Of a DNA stretch of 64,000 nt, positions 38,201-52,100 are shown one piece after another. The DNA lies in contig JBAMJR010000170.1 of the NCBI GenBank assembly GCA_038501785.1, positions 62,001 to 126,000 of the forward strand, in the 5' to 3' direction. Position numbers and translations under genes: made by a program. How positions within the stretch are numbered: the stretch's first letter is position 1; each line of letters opens with the position of its first letter. The DNA comes from Myoxocephalus aenaeus. Its lineage: Eukaryota > Chordata > Actinopteri > Perciformes > Cottidae. The notes beneath the pieces were generated by a model. That model did not search any database. It had not been told where the DNA came from and saw only the letters and a list, made by a program, of their open reading frames with translations.

Positions 38201-41200
38201 ATCGCAAGCACGTGCAGTATCCTGCATGAGCATGTTGTAACGCCAAAGATGCACCAACTGACTTACACACAGAAAGGCACCAGTTTTATTTTGTCTTGGC
38301 ATGAGAGCGAGGTGATGAAATGTTTCTTTTACTTTGCAGGAGATGAGACTCACTCGTATCTTTTGTTGTGCTTCTTTCTCTTCCTGTGATGCCCACACCA
38401 GATCAGTGAAGCTCCTCAATCTGCCCGTCAGTCTGCGTCCTCACAAGGTGAAAGGCCTGCTGGGACAGAATATGTCCACCGCCAGCCCTTTCATCTACTC
38501 GCCAATCATCATGCACAACAGAGGAGAGGAGCGCTGTAAGAAGATCGGTAAGCCCATCATCATCCCGGCCCAGTATCCTGACAGCCGCACGGCCGTATAA
38601 TTCATTATAAACATACTTTTAATGCGTTATAATCTGCTCGTAGCACTGTATGAGTAAAGTTATAAGCGCTCATCATCTTCATATTGCTTTATAACAATCA
38701 TTACACATTATTAAGCATCTTATCAACTTATAAGGTCACGTATCATAATATCTCATAATTGCATGCTGCTCACTGACATTTTTGTTGTTGTTGTTGTTGC
38801 GAGGATCATATTATAAGTGTATTATAATTCCCATAGTTGTAATGCACTTTAATACTGCATTATAATTAAATATTAGTTACTCTTATTGGTCACTGTTCGC
38901 TTTAAGTAAAGTCAAAAATAATTTTACAACCTTCTTGCATAGATTCATTGCTGTTCATTTCACTTTACTTGAAGCAAGCAAAGACCACTTATAGTTATAA
39001 TCACATTATAAAGCATTATTACAGTGTTTATATTGCATTATATACAGATTATAATACAAATTGATCCTTACAAAAAAGTCAGTAAATGACCTGCAATTAT
39101 GAAGTATTATGATACGTGACCGTATCAGTAAATATTAAACTCTTTATGATATGTTTTTGATTGTTATAAAGCATTATGGATACTTATGAGTGCTTATAAT
39201 AGTAATTATACAGTTTTATAAGCAGCCTTTCATGCATTATAAGTGTATATAATGCAGCATAGACATAGGCTTCATATAAGGTGATACCCTGACTTTAAAC
39301 TTTAAACTTCTAGTAGTAATTACACTTTTAGTTGACCATCGATTTAAAAATAAATAAATTATAATACATAACTAAATCTGAAATCCTTTTTTGGCTTTGT
39401 CATAGTTGGCTTAATGAGTCAAACATTGAAAGCATTTCTGTGAACGTCCCAACATGCCATACCAGTGAAAGGGTCTGAATACCAGTGTCTGTGGAGAATC
39501 ATGCGGAGGTTTCCAGCGCTGATCTATCGTCTCTTTGGCTGCAGTCAAACTTGCAAGCCAGGTTTTTTTTTTGCAGAGCCTTTTTGATATTGGAGCTTTT
39601 GAGTCATCATCGAGCGTCAGTACGCTCCGTCGGGAAGTGTGTTGTCAGCTGTGAGATATTGCTGACTCCTTTCATTCAGATTGCGTCGTTCCTGGGCAAT
39701 CCCCAAACATGGTGGACGGTATAACTTGAATGTGGTCAATGGATCATTGTGTCGTTTGAAAGGAGGCCAAAAAGAGAAGCGCTTCTTAGTGACTGCGTGA
39801 AGATGCTTTTAGCAGCACTGTGCCTTTTTTTTATTTATTCAGAGCTTCTTCATCGTCAAGCTCAGATGAAGGCCCGAAGTTGCAGAGCCATTAGCTAATG
39901 GAAAACACAGTGCAAGCTGGTCTTAAAGGGGGATTCCACCTGTTTTCAGGTGTGTGGTAACTTCCACGCACCGATCAAGAAACCCTCGGTCTTTCACCGA
40001 GAAACGGCTGTTCGATAAAAGTCAACTGACTCATTTTGTTCTGCAAGATGTCAGTTAATGTCTAACCACTAAGGTTTTCCTAACCCTAACTAACTTCCTG
40101 TGAGGATGGACTTTTATTTTGAAAAGACAATCTTCACGTAACTAGCGTATATTGATTAGTTGACTAGTGTTTGTGGTCGTCGTTCGTATTTCTAAGAAAC
40201 TTATGAACACAAGAAATTAACATTCTGCTCTTGTTTGAGCCTTTTGTGGAGAACCTGTCAATCAAATCCACTGGTGGGTTTCGCGGTTCAGTATTTATTT
40301 GTTCTATTCAAGCCACAGTAAAGTTTATTCCTGAGTTCTCCTGTTAAAGCACTTGATAAATTATTTGAATCCTGGCTTTTGTTTGCAAACTTTCACTAAT
40401 TATAACTTTTCTTGGAAGCGTCTGAAACATTAATATAGACCACGGGATCCTGGGAATCTGCATTAAACGCCTGAATATCCGTCTGGATATTTTGAGTGAT
40501 TGTAAGGCAGTTAAACACAACAAACATAACCGGCTAACACATCCGTACCCTTGAGCCTTGGTATTTTCTCGAGTGCAGGATGGTGTTGTGAGGATTTGGA
40601 GATTAATTCAAACATGCCTTTCCCTCTTTGTCGGTCTGCCTCTGGAGAGCTAGCTGCAAGTTAATGAAGTCAAGATTATCATTTAACTCTTGCAAGGTAT
40701 CTCCCAGCACGCAGGAACTGTAGAAAGAAAAGTGTTTGAGCGATGGATTAACTGTGAATATGCACACTGCAGCCACAGGTAGCCATGTCCTCTCATGCAG
40801 AACAGGAATATTTCTGCTTTCACAGACAACTTCCCTTTGTTATGTCCTCCCACAGCAACCTGAAAATTACATTCATTCTACCTGGGTCTAGTGTCTACTG
40901 TCATCAGTGAAATGCTCACTATCGGGGTCCTCGAGGACTTTGTTATGCTCCGATATTTAAACATTTACAGCTGTAGAGTCACTTTCCTCATTTTTCTCTA
41001 GTAGTTAAGATGTGCGGACACTGAGAATATGTATGTGTGAATCAGGTGGATGTTCATCCATAAAAGAGGGGCGATTGTTTTCCCTATATAATTGCTCTGA
41101 GACGCGTTTTAAGAACTGTGTAGTCCACAGCTATCCGTTCACGTTGCTGTGGGCTTTTTATTACAGTGGTTTACGGGCATAGAGGTGAACTTCCCTTCAT

Positions 41201-43075
41201 CTTCGTCCTCGAAAGGGAACCGGGGACACAGTGCGGTCAGTAAGTGTTTGGACCGTGACACATCTTCTATTGTGTCACGTTGGATTTAAAATAAAACGAT
41301 ACGTTGCTGATTTCCAGCTCTAGAGGTGCAAGAGACGTCTGGCCAGAATTTTAGTAAAATGAACCATCGTGATCAACACGACGTAAAGCGCTTTAGTGTC
41401 GACAGGATGTCCCGGGGGCTTGCCAAGTTAAAGTATAGGGTTGGTGTGTTTTTAGTTTATTTGATGAAATCCAAAGTGGTATTACTTCACTTGAAGGACC
41501 AGCAGCGGCTCTGGGAGATTGGCTTCTGGCGTTTAGCCTTAGCATTTAGCATCGGGAGTCATAGCGGGCTGTGAGCATTGATGGCGTCGAGTCTAACCTC
41601 TGGAGAAGCTGCAACAGAAAGTTTGCTGATCTAGCGGGGAGTCTGGGCAGTCTGCTAAACAGACTATCAAAACGTACACAGCTTGTAATAACCTAGCCTG
41701 CATAACCAAGTTAGAGTTGACACAATTTAAAAGCGGGTTGTCCTTTCAACACAAGGCTGGCGGTTCAATCCCAGGCTCCTACTGTCTGCATAACGAAGTG
41801 TCCTTGAGACACTGAAACACAAGTTGAGCTTCACAGCAGCCCACTACTCCTAAATTGCTAAGGATGGGTTAAATGCAGAGACCAAATTTCATGTATGTAA
41901 AACTATGTAATATGACGAAGTTTTAAAAGTTGAAAGAATTAAATGAAGTTTTTTTCCAGAGCCTAAAAGTTATTTTTTGGGGGGCAAAAACCGAAACTGA
42001 GCTGGCAGGAAAAAACGAATGGGCACGATGTGGAAGGAAAAACCAGAGAGCGAGAAAACCTTTTGGGCTTTGTGCTCGCAATTTTTATTCAAATAAAGGT
42101 GCGCCCTCTTGCAGTCCAGTATCGTGGTCAGGAAAAACATATCTGGCCATTTTAGGTTTCTGCATTCCAGCCCAGAATCATGGCAGGTTGTTAAATAGTC
42201 AAGAAATACAATCCATTGATTTTGTGTACAGGTACACAAGTTGTCCATTTTCTTTATTTTTGAGTCGCTCTGCGAGAAAACGGTGCCAAATGGAAGTCTT
42301 ATTATTAGGTCCTAGTCTATTAGGATCCTTTTTCATGGTGGACACGCACATTATATGCAAAAGTGTTGTTGTGAGGCGACGCCTTCGTGGTGGTTTTCCC
42401 TAAAACTAACTTTTAAGCTTTTTGTTTTGTAGCTTAACATCGTCCCGGGGAAAAAAAAAGTTGTGCCGAGCGACACAAAAGAAATGGACAATTTGTGTTG
42501 CTCAGCATGAAACCAATAGATTGCATTTTGTGACTATTTCAGGAACTGCCGTGAGACTGTACACAACACAGACACACACACACACACACACACTTATTAC
42601 TTACTTTTTGTCTCATTGAAATGTCTGGAAGCTGCCCAGTCAAACTCCATTCATGGGCCTTGTGAATCCATCTTAAAGCTACAGGCCACTAGTACACCTC
42701 ATGCCTGCACATGTATCTGCATGAAAGATTGAGCAGTAACACAAGTGAACATCTTCAGTTCTCTCTCTGTTCAATAAAAGAGGATTTTTCGCGGCACGAG
42801 ACTGTTTGACGAAATGATTTCTCCTCTAAAGGTGCCATGTGTTTGGCCAGAATTAGAAAAGGAGGAGAGCTTTATTTCCATCACGTTGACAGCACAGGGG
42901 GGTCTGTATGTTTTTGGTCGTTTTCTTTATTGGTTTAAATCCAAAGTGGCAGAAACGACAAAGCAACTTGGATTTTACGTTCCGTCCTCCCCGCTACAAG
43001 AAGACTTTGCCGAGAGGGAGCGCCGCTCAAAGTTAGCTCAAATTATTAATTTAAAATCTTGCCCCTTTTTAAAAA

Positions 43076-43112
<37 letters not shown>

Positions 43113-46100
43113 AAATAAGGAACCAAACAAAGGCGATGGTTACCCAACCATGCAGCCATGCATTGGCTCAAAACATTCATTATTGCCCCGTAAGATGACG
43201 TTTGAAAGCGCTGAAGCCTTTGGAGATCTCTGCAGAATCTCAATGGCCACTTGAGGAGTTCGGACTGAGGCAAGACGCATAAGATAGCAGCAATCCACTC
43301 TGTGGTTCTGTTTCCTGAGGTGTATTTCACACTTAATTGGCTGACTATGAGAGCATGCCTGTGAGCCAGACCTGAGGTTGTGTGGAGGGGTTTACAGACA
43401 TCCATATCGTAGATATCTTTCTTTTGACCGACTTAATTTCCCAAGGTGCATGGCTTCAGTGTGCCCTCCAGAAATATCTCTTCCTCTCGGGGTCGAGGTT
43501 GGATTGTCAGGCCGCCCTCTTTTGCAAGTCTATATAGAACAATGGACTCTCCAATTGAAGCATAGAATAGGTTGCAGTTTAAAATGGAGACGGGTATAGA
43601 TGGAGACTGAACATGGACACTGCAGTCAGGGCTATAATCTTTTTTTTTTTTAAGGATGACTTGGCTTTTTCTAGAATCCAAGTTTTTCCTCAAAGGTAGT
43701 TTTGAACCTTTTACAATCTGCTTGAATACAGCACCCACAATGCAACGCAAACCTACCTGTTGCAGTTCACATTCTCCGGATACCATTTAATGAGGTCCAA
43801 CAATATTTTTGACCTCATTATCCCTTCTGTCAGCTCATCACAACAGCAGCTTCATAAATGTCGTTCTCTGAAATAACAATGACTCATACAATGGAAATGC
43901 CCTGTCACTCAATTATATTATTAATATATGATGAATAAGATTTTTTTTCTTTCTCATTGTATACACATTTTGGCCCAAAATTACACCCATATATGATGAC
44001 TGAATGGGCATTAATATGCTGCAATAAAATATAGAAATGATTGATGTGATAACTGTGGTGTTAAATCACAAACCACTGTGCAGTCCATACAAAAGTGTTG
44101 CTTCTGTGTGAAGTCGTGTGCCAGACTCTCTCTTGGCAGCGCACGGTGACTTCCTGGAGTCTCAGCTGGTGGTCGGACGGCGACGGCGGGACGACAGGAA
44201 GTTACTGCTCATGGCCAAGAAATAGTCTGATATAGAACGATGGTGTCGGGATTATGACGCTGAGCATGAACCGCAAGTCACGGATTTAAATCAGTCATCA
44301 AATGCCCTAAAAATAACAATTATGGACAGTTTTTGTTCAATACTGAGCGTTATACAGTTCTGGTAGGCGCCTTATCCCTGTTTCCAGTCTTTTGAGTTTC
44401 CAGACATTTGGGAAATGCGCTTCATTGCTTCTGGCGGGGGAAAAATGGATACTGATACTAAATATGAAGCTGGAGTCAGCAGGTTATTAACTTAGTTTTG
44501 CACATAAGTAACCTGGAAAAATTACAAATCGTTTCAGATTTTTACTTTGAACAGAGTTTTGTGAGCTGCTTCCGGTCTCAATGCTAAGCTAAGCTAACTA
44601 GCAGCTGGCTGTAGTTAACAATAAACATAAGGCTGGTAGCGGCTCGGAAGCAAATGATTTTCCCCAAAATGTCCCATGATTGCTTTAAAGCAATCCCGGT
44701 GCAGCTTTACCGAAGTGTAATATAAACTGGATGAGCAGTTACTGATTATTCGGTTTTTGTTAATTATTAATTAATCAGGAAAATGTTATTTTGATATACT
44801 TAAAAAAAAAAAAAAAAAAAAAGACATCATATATAACTGATCATCTATGACTGACCGTTGCTTTTGATCTGTATTAGCAATGTAGCCTCATGGTGTATTT
44901 TCCTCAGCTGACCACCGACATCTTAATTTAATGAAATCATGTCATCTCTTCTTCTTTTACTAGAGTTCCAGTGGGTCCAAGGAGACGTTTGTGAAGTGCA
45001 GCTCATGGTCTACAACCCCATGCCTTACGAACTTCGTGTGGAGAACATGGTCAGTGAAACGTATAACTTCAAATATGCAGCAACGACTCGCTTTGAGGGA
45101 GAATTTCAATATTTGATAAATCAGAATCTGTGAATGTCCACAGCTTCGTGAAAACAGGAGGTTGCTGACCTTGCAGTAATAATACAAACAGTCCCTCTGC
45201 ACACACCTTTTTAGTATTGCAACAAGGCAAGTTATAATGCTTTGTGGTCATCCTGGATTGACTAATTAAGGTCCCTTAAAAGCTCTTTTGACAGTTTAAT
45301 ACCGTGATGATTGTACAATCTCTTCGGGCGCCTGACGATAAGAAAACATCAGTAAGGAGAGGCTTACCCCCTGTAGTGCTATTACTTTTATGGTTTCACA
45401 CACCATCCTGCCAGATAGCTTCTCTATTGAGGTGAGCATGAGGCCACTTGTTCTCCTTTTTTTTTGTGCAAAATAAAGTTTGAAAAGAGCTATCAGACAT
45501 CAGGCAGTTCAATTGTATTGTTTAAAAGCTGCTCGTTGAATTCACTCTTCATGATCAGAACATTGCCTTTCTACAACATCCATTTCTAATTCATCTGTCA
45601 CTCCTTCTTCCCGCTCCTTTTTCAAAAACGCACCAATTGAGCCACTTTTATCAAGTTCAAAAGTGCAAAAGATTATCCAGTCAAATGCTGTGATTCCTGC
45701 TCACCGCAGCTGCGTCTGTCTGTGAATGCAAAGCAATCATTGGGCTCACTAAAAGGCCAGCAGCAAGAGGCCTCCTTTCAGATGGCATGCAACACACGCA
45801 GGACCTCACGCTGTGCACTGCCTGTCAAAAGGGATGTTGCCTTTTTAATTATTCTGAAAGTCGAGAACAAATTGCCGTGGAGGTTTTCGTGGCAGAGTGT
45901 GAACGGAGACGGTGGCCTCTTAATTGTGACGGCTGTCTCTGGAGCTGACGCCAAACTGACTCGGACAGGTCTTTGCTTGCGGATTTCGCCGCTCGGCGTC
46001 GTCGGACAGCGGCGCGTTGCTGCTGCGGACGCCGCGAATGCAGGTGACCTCCAGTCGGGAACAGCTGGAACGTGTTTGAGCTGGAGGAAGAAACACAGAG

Positions 46101-49100
46101 CGATTGTCTCTGCGCATTTATTCATGTTAATTAGCTAGTGTGGATTCAGCCTTTTAAAATATACAGTAATTGGCCTTTTTAGAATGTAAAATAGTGAGAC
46201 TTAAAAAAAGCAAATGAGCAAAATATTGACATTTTTGGTGCAGTGTTTATTTTTCTGTATATTTAAGTTCCTTAAGTAGAGAACCAGCTTATAGTTAAGC
46301 ACTCGTCAGTGTGTGTATTTATTTAATGCATACCAATTTTCATTCATGTATGCACGACGTGCATGTGTTCAGTACCCTCTCGCCCCCGAAAAAATGCGGC
46401 TCTTCTGAAAGCTGCAGTGTAAATGTTTTGAAGAGCCTGGTCTTGTTTCCATGGCCTCCATCATGTATTGCGAGGGAGTCAGCAGGAAGTCATCCGGCTC
46501 AGCAAGAGAAGGACTCTAATGAGAATTCACTATCCGGCCAAGATTTCCAAAAGCCACGAGAGCTTTTCTCGGCGCGTGCACTCGAACACGACGCCCTCCT
46601 GAAGTTCAGCGCCCGACAAGACCTCCCGCAGTGCGTGAGCGGGGAGCGCTGCCGCGTGAGGTGAAGCGGTCAAACGGGGACGAGGACGTCGTTAACTCCC
46701 TTCACCTCCCAGGTGAATTGATCGGGTCGCGGTCGATGCTCCGTGGCAGCTGGGCACCTCGGGGGTGGCGTAGAGTCTCGCAGGTGGAGACGCGACAGGG
46801 TGACGCAAGCTGCCGAGAGCTTCCTCCGCGACCCAGACAAAGTGACTTGCCGTTAGACCGTCTTATCCGCCCGCCGCACAGGAAGCCGCTCTCGGGAAAA
46901 ACACGCAAGGTCACTTCTCCTTCCTCCGTCACCAAGGTGACCCTGTAGTTTGGCAGGCCGGGCGCTCCGTCTCAGCCACCACTCAACTCCAGCACTAATA
47001 CCCAGCTTTGTTTTGTGCTTTATCGATTTTCTATTAAAGTGGTGCTTTAAAAAAAAAAAATCACAACCCCTCCCACCCTTTCATTTTCAGAGGGGTCACC
47101 GTCCAATACTTCTGTCTTCCCACAAACAAGTGTGGAATATTTATTAGCTTTTTCTCAAAATGACAAATCATGCTTTTAGTTGTGTCTCTTATTTAGTAAG
47201 CTTAGGTCAGAGGAGTTATTTGCACAAAAGATAAAGCAATAAAAAAAAAAGTCTGGCTTGCTCAGCAAGACTTTTTTGTTGTTTTTGCCACCAGATGTGC
47301 ACTAATGTTCCATAGCAAAGAAATAATCGTAATCATTAATAATAATCATACCATTATCGTGGCATTAGTTAAAGCCAATCTAAAGGTTAACTGCTCACCG
47401 TCGGCGCTGTACAATGTAGTCAACGATACGATGCACGTGCTCCAATCGTTACTGTTAGTGAAGCGGGCTAATTAACCTTTCCAAGGCTGAATGCAAATGA
47501 GCTTTTTCCCCGATAGGTTAATACGGCCACTTCTGCTCTCCAATAAAGGCAAATAATGTCCTGAAGTGGAACGCAAGGAGAGTTTAAATCACAGCTGTGG
47601 CACCTGAGGCACAGCTCCTCGTGCAGCCTTCGCTCCGGTGACGTAGTGTCTGCCGTTGGGGATTGATGCAGTCATGACGTCACCGCCGTCTGCTTCGTGC
47701 AAGACGGGCAGCGCGTCCCGGGAATGTAAATAACGTCGTTCGGAGAAGGGGTGGAGCGCACATTCAAAGACGACTTCAAAGCCACACGGAGGGCTTTTCT
47801 GACTACAAATGAGGCCGAGGTGACGTGGCTGGTCTTTTGTCTCCGCAGCCGATTTAACAACTATACACTTGTCTTTCAATTGCATTCATGAATACAACTT
47901 TTTAATCCTCTCCTGCATTTTGAAGTCACAGGGCTGTAAGAACCACCACGCTGCTCTCCGACTGCTGAGGTATCAAATAACATTTCCATATAAAAGAACT
48001 GCACATTTAAGTACAAAAGCAGGGTTATTACAGTCCTGGAAAACCTGGAAAAGTCATGGAATTTTAAAATGGTTATTTCCAGGCCTGGAAAAGTCCTTGA
48101 AAAAAAAAAAAATCCCAAAAGGTTTTGGAAAAGTCATGTAAATGTGTTATATTCATGTGTTCATGACGTTCATTTACGCCGAGTTTGAAATAATGAATAT
48201 GCTTTTAAAAGAAAGGCGTTCAAAATATAAACTGGCATACATACAGGCATCTATATAAATGTTTATTATTTTAATCAAACTATTGTCTCTCATTCATTTC
48301 TATCATTTAAGGTTTACTGTATGCTTTGTAATTCTCATTGTTAGTTTAAACCCTGAAAAGTTGGAAGTTATAAATGTCTCGCTCCTTCCAAATATCAGAG
48401 AAATCGACGGCCGTTGTTGTGGTTCAGGTCGGAGCTCAGAGTTCACGGTGATTTGTTCTACAGCGCGGCGCTCGTGTCGGCAGGTCACATGGTCGGTCCG
48501 CCACTTTGGTCTCCGCTGAAATATCTGCCGGATATATTGCTGCGAATTTTGCAAGAGATATTCCGAAGCCTAGAGGGTAAATTGAATTTCTTCGCCTCGT
48601 ACCAGTTTGTGATTCCCATCCTTAATGCGCCGTGACGTTGGGTTGTGTTTCCCCAAAAGCTGATTTCAGTTTCAACTTTTTTCTTTTTTGCTGCGTGCTC
48701 CTGCATTATTGCCGGCATCCCCTGCGTCACACACTACCCAGATTAAAAAAGAAAATGGGAGGAATGCATGGCACCCCTGCTGTGTCACTGGACTTTAAAT
48801 GAATAAAGGAGCAAGCTGTATTTTGTCTTTGAAGCCAATTTTTGTTGACTTACTTTGGGGAAGAGACGTCTGTAAATCAGTGGCTCATTTTAAAGTACAA
48901 GTAGATCTTAAAGGTTTTAACACCCAAATCCAGCATTATTTTCGGGCTGTTCATGTGAAATATTGGCTGAAGATCCGGGTAAGTTTCTCACATTTTGGCT
49001 TCATGTCCCGCTAACTCCCATGGAAATGAACGCAAGCCCAGCTCCAACGATGCATTCAGGTCTCTCTTATACAGTTATTTTTCACATAGAATGGTGTGAA

Positions 49101-52100
49101 AGTTGGGTTACATGATGTTCATTGCTGTTAAGGGATTTTCTTTAAGAAAGGGGATTTAGATTGGCTAAACAAGGCGTGAGTAATGTTGCAATATGCATGG
49201 TTCCTGTAGGAGACACTATCTTTACCAGGGCAGTAAAGGGCGTCGCATACATATTCCCTTGTTATACCACTGTATCTCTCCACATGGCCCTTCAGAGCTC
49301 AGATAAGACAAGTGGTTATCCCCATTTAATTACTGCATTGCCCTGCGCCGGCCGTTTAATGCATTGCTCAGCGGTAGATGGTGACATCGCCGCAACCTCG
49401 ACTGCTCTTTTCGAGACTTCATTATAACAATCCTCGGCTTTATTTTCAGTAGTTTTAGGAGTTACATTTTTGTCGTCCTTCCTATCAGTCATAATAATAA
49501 TGCCGATTTCACCAATTTACTGGCTGAGATCTGGGAATGAGGGACATCGCTAAAAAGAAGGCCTTGTTCCCAGCTCTCAGCATTACTTACTTACATACTG
49601 AGGGCCAAAACTGTGAAAACAGGACCTAATTAAAGATTTGTACTGGTGGAAAATCTACATTTGTCCTTTTTTTTATTCTTGAATGAACGTTTTGCTTCTA
49701 CTCACCTATACCGCATGTATTCATGCCATTCATTATAATCGCTAGCTAATGGAATCATTCTATCTGATCTTGTTTTCAGGGTTTGCTGACATCTGGCGTG
49801 GAGTTCGAGTCCCTGCCCGCTGCGCTGTCCCTGCCTGCGGAGTCCGGCCTGTACCCCGTCACTCTGGTCGGCGTCCCACGGACAGCCGGCAACATCACCG
49901 TCAACGGTGAGTCCGACTGCACCGCTCTTCCAATGCTCAGATGTTGCACATAAAGGATCAAAAAGATGGTTAATTGAGGCTTTTGTTCAGACACTTTAGG
50001 CTCTTCTGTTCTTCTCTGAGCTAAACGTCTCTTTAACCTGCGTTTGAACCCAGGTTACCACACGTCGGTGTTTGGAGTGACCAGTGATTGCCTGTTGGAG
50101 GGCCTGACTAGTGTGAAGACCAGTGGCACTTTGGTGGAGGTCATTCCCTCCCTGCCTCGTCTGCAGCTCAGCACATCACTGCCACGGTCAGGAACTCTCT
50201 GAATCTGTGTGTTTTCACGGTTATGGCTTCTTCTTTTTTTATGCTGAATGCCTTATTTACAAAAACATATGAGCACATCTCTAGTAAATACATTATTTAA
50301 ATTGGTGCTTTTGTGTTTCTTTCTGAAGAAACTCAGTTTTACAGATATGCCAACGCAATTGTGAGAGTATTCAGTTTACTAAGACTTTCTTTAACTTAAG
50401 TTTATGAGTTTAACTAAACACCAACACAATGGATGACAGTCAATTTATATTGCCAGTGCTCTACTCATTGCACATCAGATATGAAATTATGAAAAACGTT
50501 TTGACACAGCTTTTAATGTGAGGGTGTGTACATCCACATCAGATGAAGTGATTCAATGGGGCCAAAATGTATAAACTTAAAGGGAAAGTTCACCCCAAAA
50601 TCAAAAATACCAATTTTTCTCTTCCCTGTGAGTTGCTTAGTTTTTCTCTCAAATATAACGGGACTATATGGAATTGGCTTGTGGTGCTTAAAAAAAAATT
50701 CATCAGCGATGTCTCTTTCCCAAAATTATGACACTTTTTAATCGAGATCATTCACCCACAGTGAACTTTGAGTCTTTTTAATGTGTTTTGTTGGGTCTTT
50801 GAGTTAAATTATTATTCATTATATTCAGACATCTCTGCAGTCTATATCTTAACACACCAATACTCCAATCAATCTAGATTGATGAATAGCACTACAGGTA
50901 AAAGGAACATTTGTATTTTTGATTTTGCTTTAAATAGAAATATTAAATTTAGTTTTTCATCGCAAATGCTTTGCAGTCACTTGCTCCTGTTCGGACCGTT
51001 TGGCTTCATTCTGGTCTTCAGTAAGTGGAACACAGGCTCAATTGGATTGAGCTCAGGTGACTGACTGTGCAGACAAAGAACATTGCACTTTTGGGCCGTT
51101 TATAAATATGAAAGGGCAACGAGTCCTACACTGTTGAAGCAGAATTGATGTGAACCCCCTCAGACCCTGTTATAGCTGAAAGTCAGCACTTTCACCACAG
51201 TTATTGTTTCATTTCACATCCATTGTGCTGGAGTGCAGAGCCAACACAATGAACAAGGTGTCACTGTCCTATTACTCACAGATTTGGATAGTGGTTGATG
51301 CTCAATTTTATAACGTGTAACAAAAGATAAATGTTGAGCAGTGTCACATGGCCTATTTGACCTGTTTTCACAAGGAAAGATCATAATCAACATACTTCAA
51401 ACCCTCATTTGCTAAATGAATGAGCAGGTATTAACCCTTGACCCAAAATGTGTTTCATTTGAAACCATACAGACTTTGTGTGTGCAACTATAGTTGTGCT
51501 GCAGGATTGTACGTTTCAATGTCATCAACATGTTTGTCATGTTTCCTTGTAATTATTCGCTCACCTTTTTTGAAATGTTTATGGATTGACTCAACGCTAT
51601 ACGGGGGAGTAGCTTAAAAGTCACACGTTGTTGTTCTATAATAACGGGGCGTTCAGTTGGTTGCAATCCAGAACCTCACTGCCACTAAATCCTACACACT
51701 GGACCTTTTTTTTTTTTTAACTCGGGTCAGGACCAGGTTTCTGGACCCAACATTTGTATTCAGAAACCAGATCCTAATTGTGAACTCTCTCTAACATTAA
51801 CCCCAACTCTTAAGATTAAAAAATAGACTTCTAAACAGTAAGAGTACTATTTGAAACAAGTTTAAGTCAAAAAAGCACTTTTAAATATAATGCAACCACA
51901 TATTTTTTTTGTGAATGAATACAATGCCAGTGATAAAACATTCAGAGAAATAATGTTAAAACACTTCTGATTTGGAAGCGTCTGTTAATTAATTTATGCT
52001 AATAATGATAGTTAGCATCGCTGTTCTGCACATAATTAGACTTTAAATGGTGATTAACAAGTACATATTGCACATTCAACTCAAACACTGCCCTGTCTCT

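Larger units (their letters stand above)
38548..44963 (+). other. trappc9: trappc9 intron 10 (6.4 kb)
   Basis: Holds a fold-back element (38596-39285), a tRNA-derived SINE (41705-41925), (CA)n at about 42572-42591, (AT)n at 43079-43106, a percomorph repeat copy (44120-44665) and a poly-A run at 44802-44823. The interval 39300-41650 shows no recognised repeat. No exon is seen. Confidence 0.6.
45050..49779 (+). other. trappc9: trappc9 intron 11 (4.7 kb)
   Basis: Contains CpG-rich patches at about 45940-46090 and 46590-46970, a perfect CRE (TGACGTCA) at 47675-47682, and copy 2 of a dispersed repeat at 48021-48357. No exon is supported. Confidence 0.55.

Noticed and set aside
38334..38401. Open frame leading into exon 10 with an earlier CAG acceptor at about 38337-38339
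   Set aside because: Using it would insert residues absent from human TRAPPC9. The CACCAG acceptor at 38396-38401 gives the collinear protein and the correct phase.
45722..46138. 138-codon + frame with antisense 115-codon frame in intron 11
   Set aside because: Low stop density is explained by the local GC content. No domain, and no splice sites consistent with trappc9.
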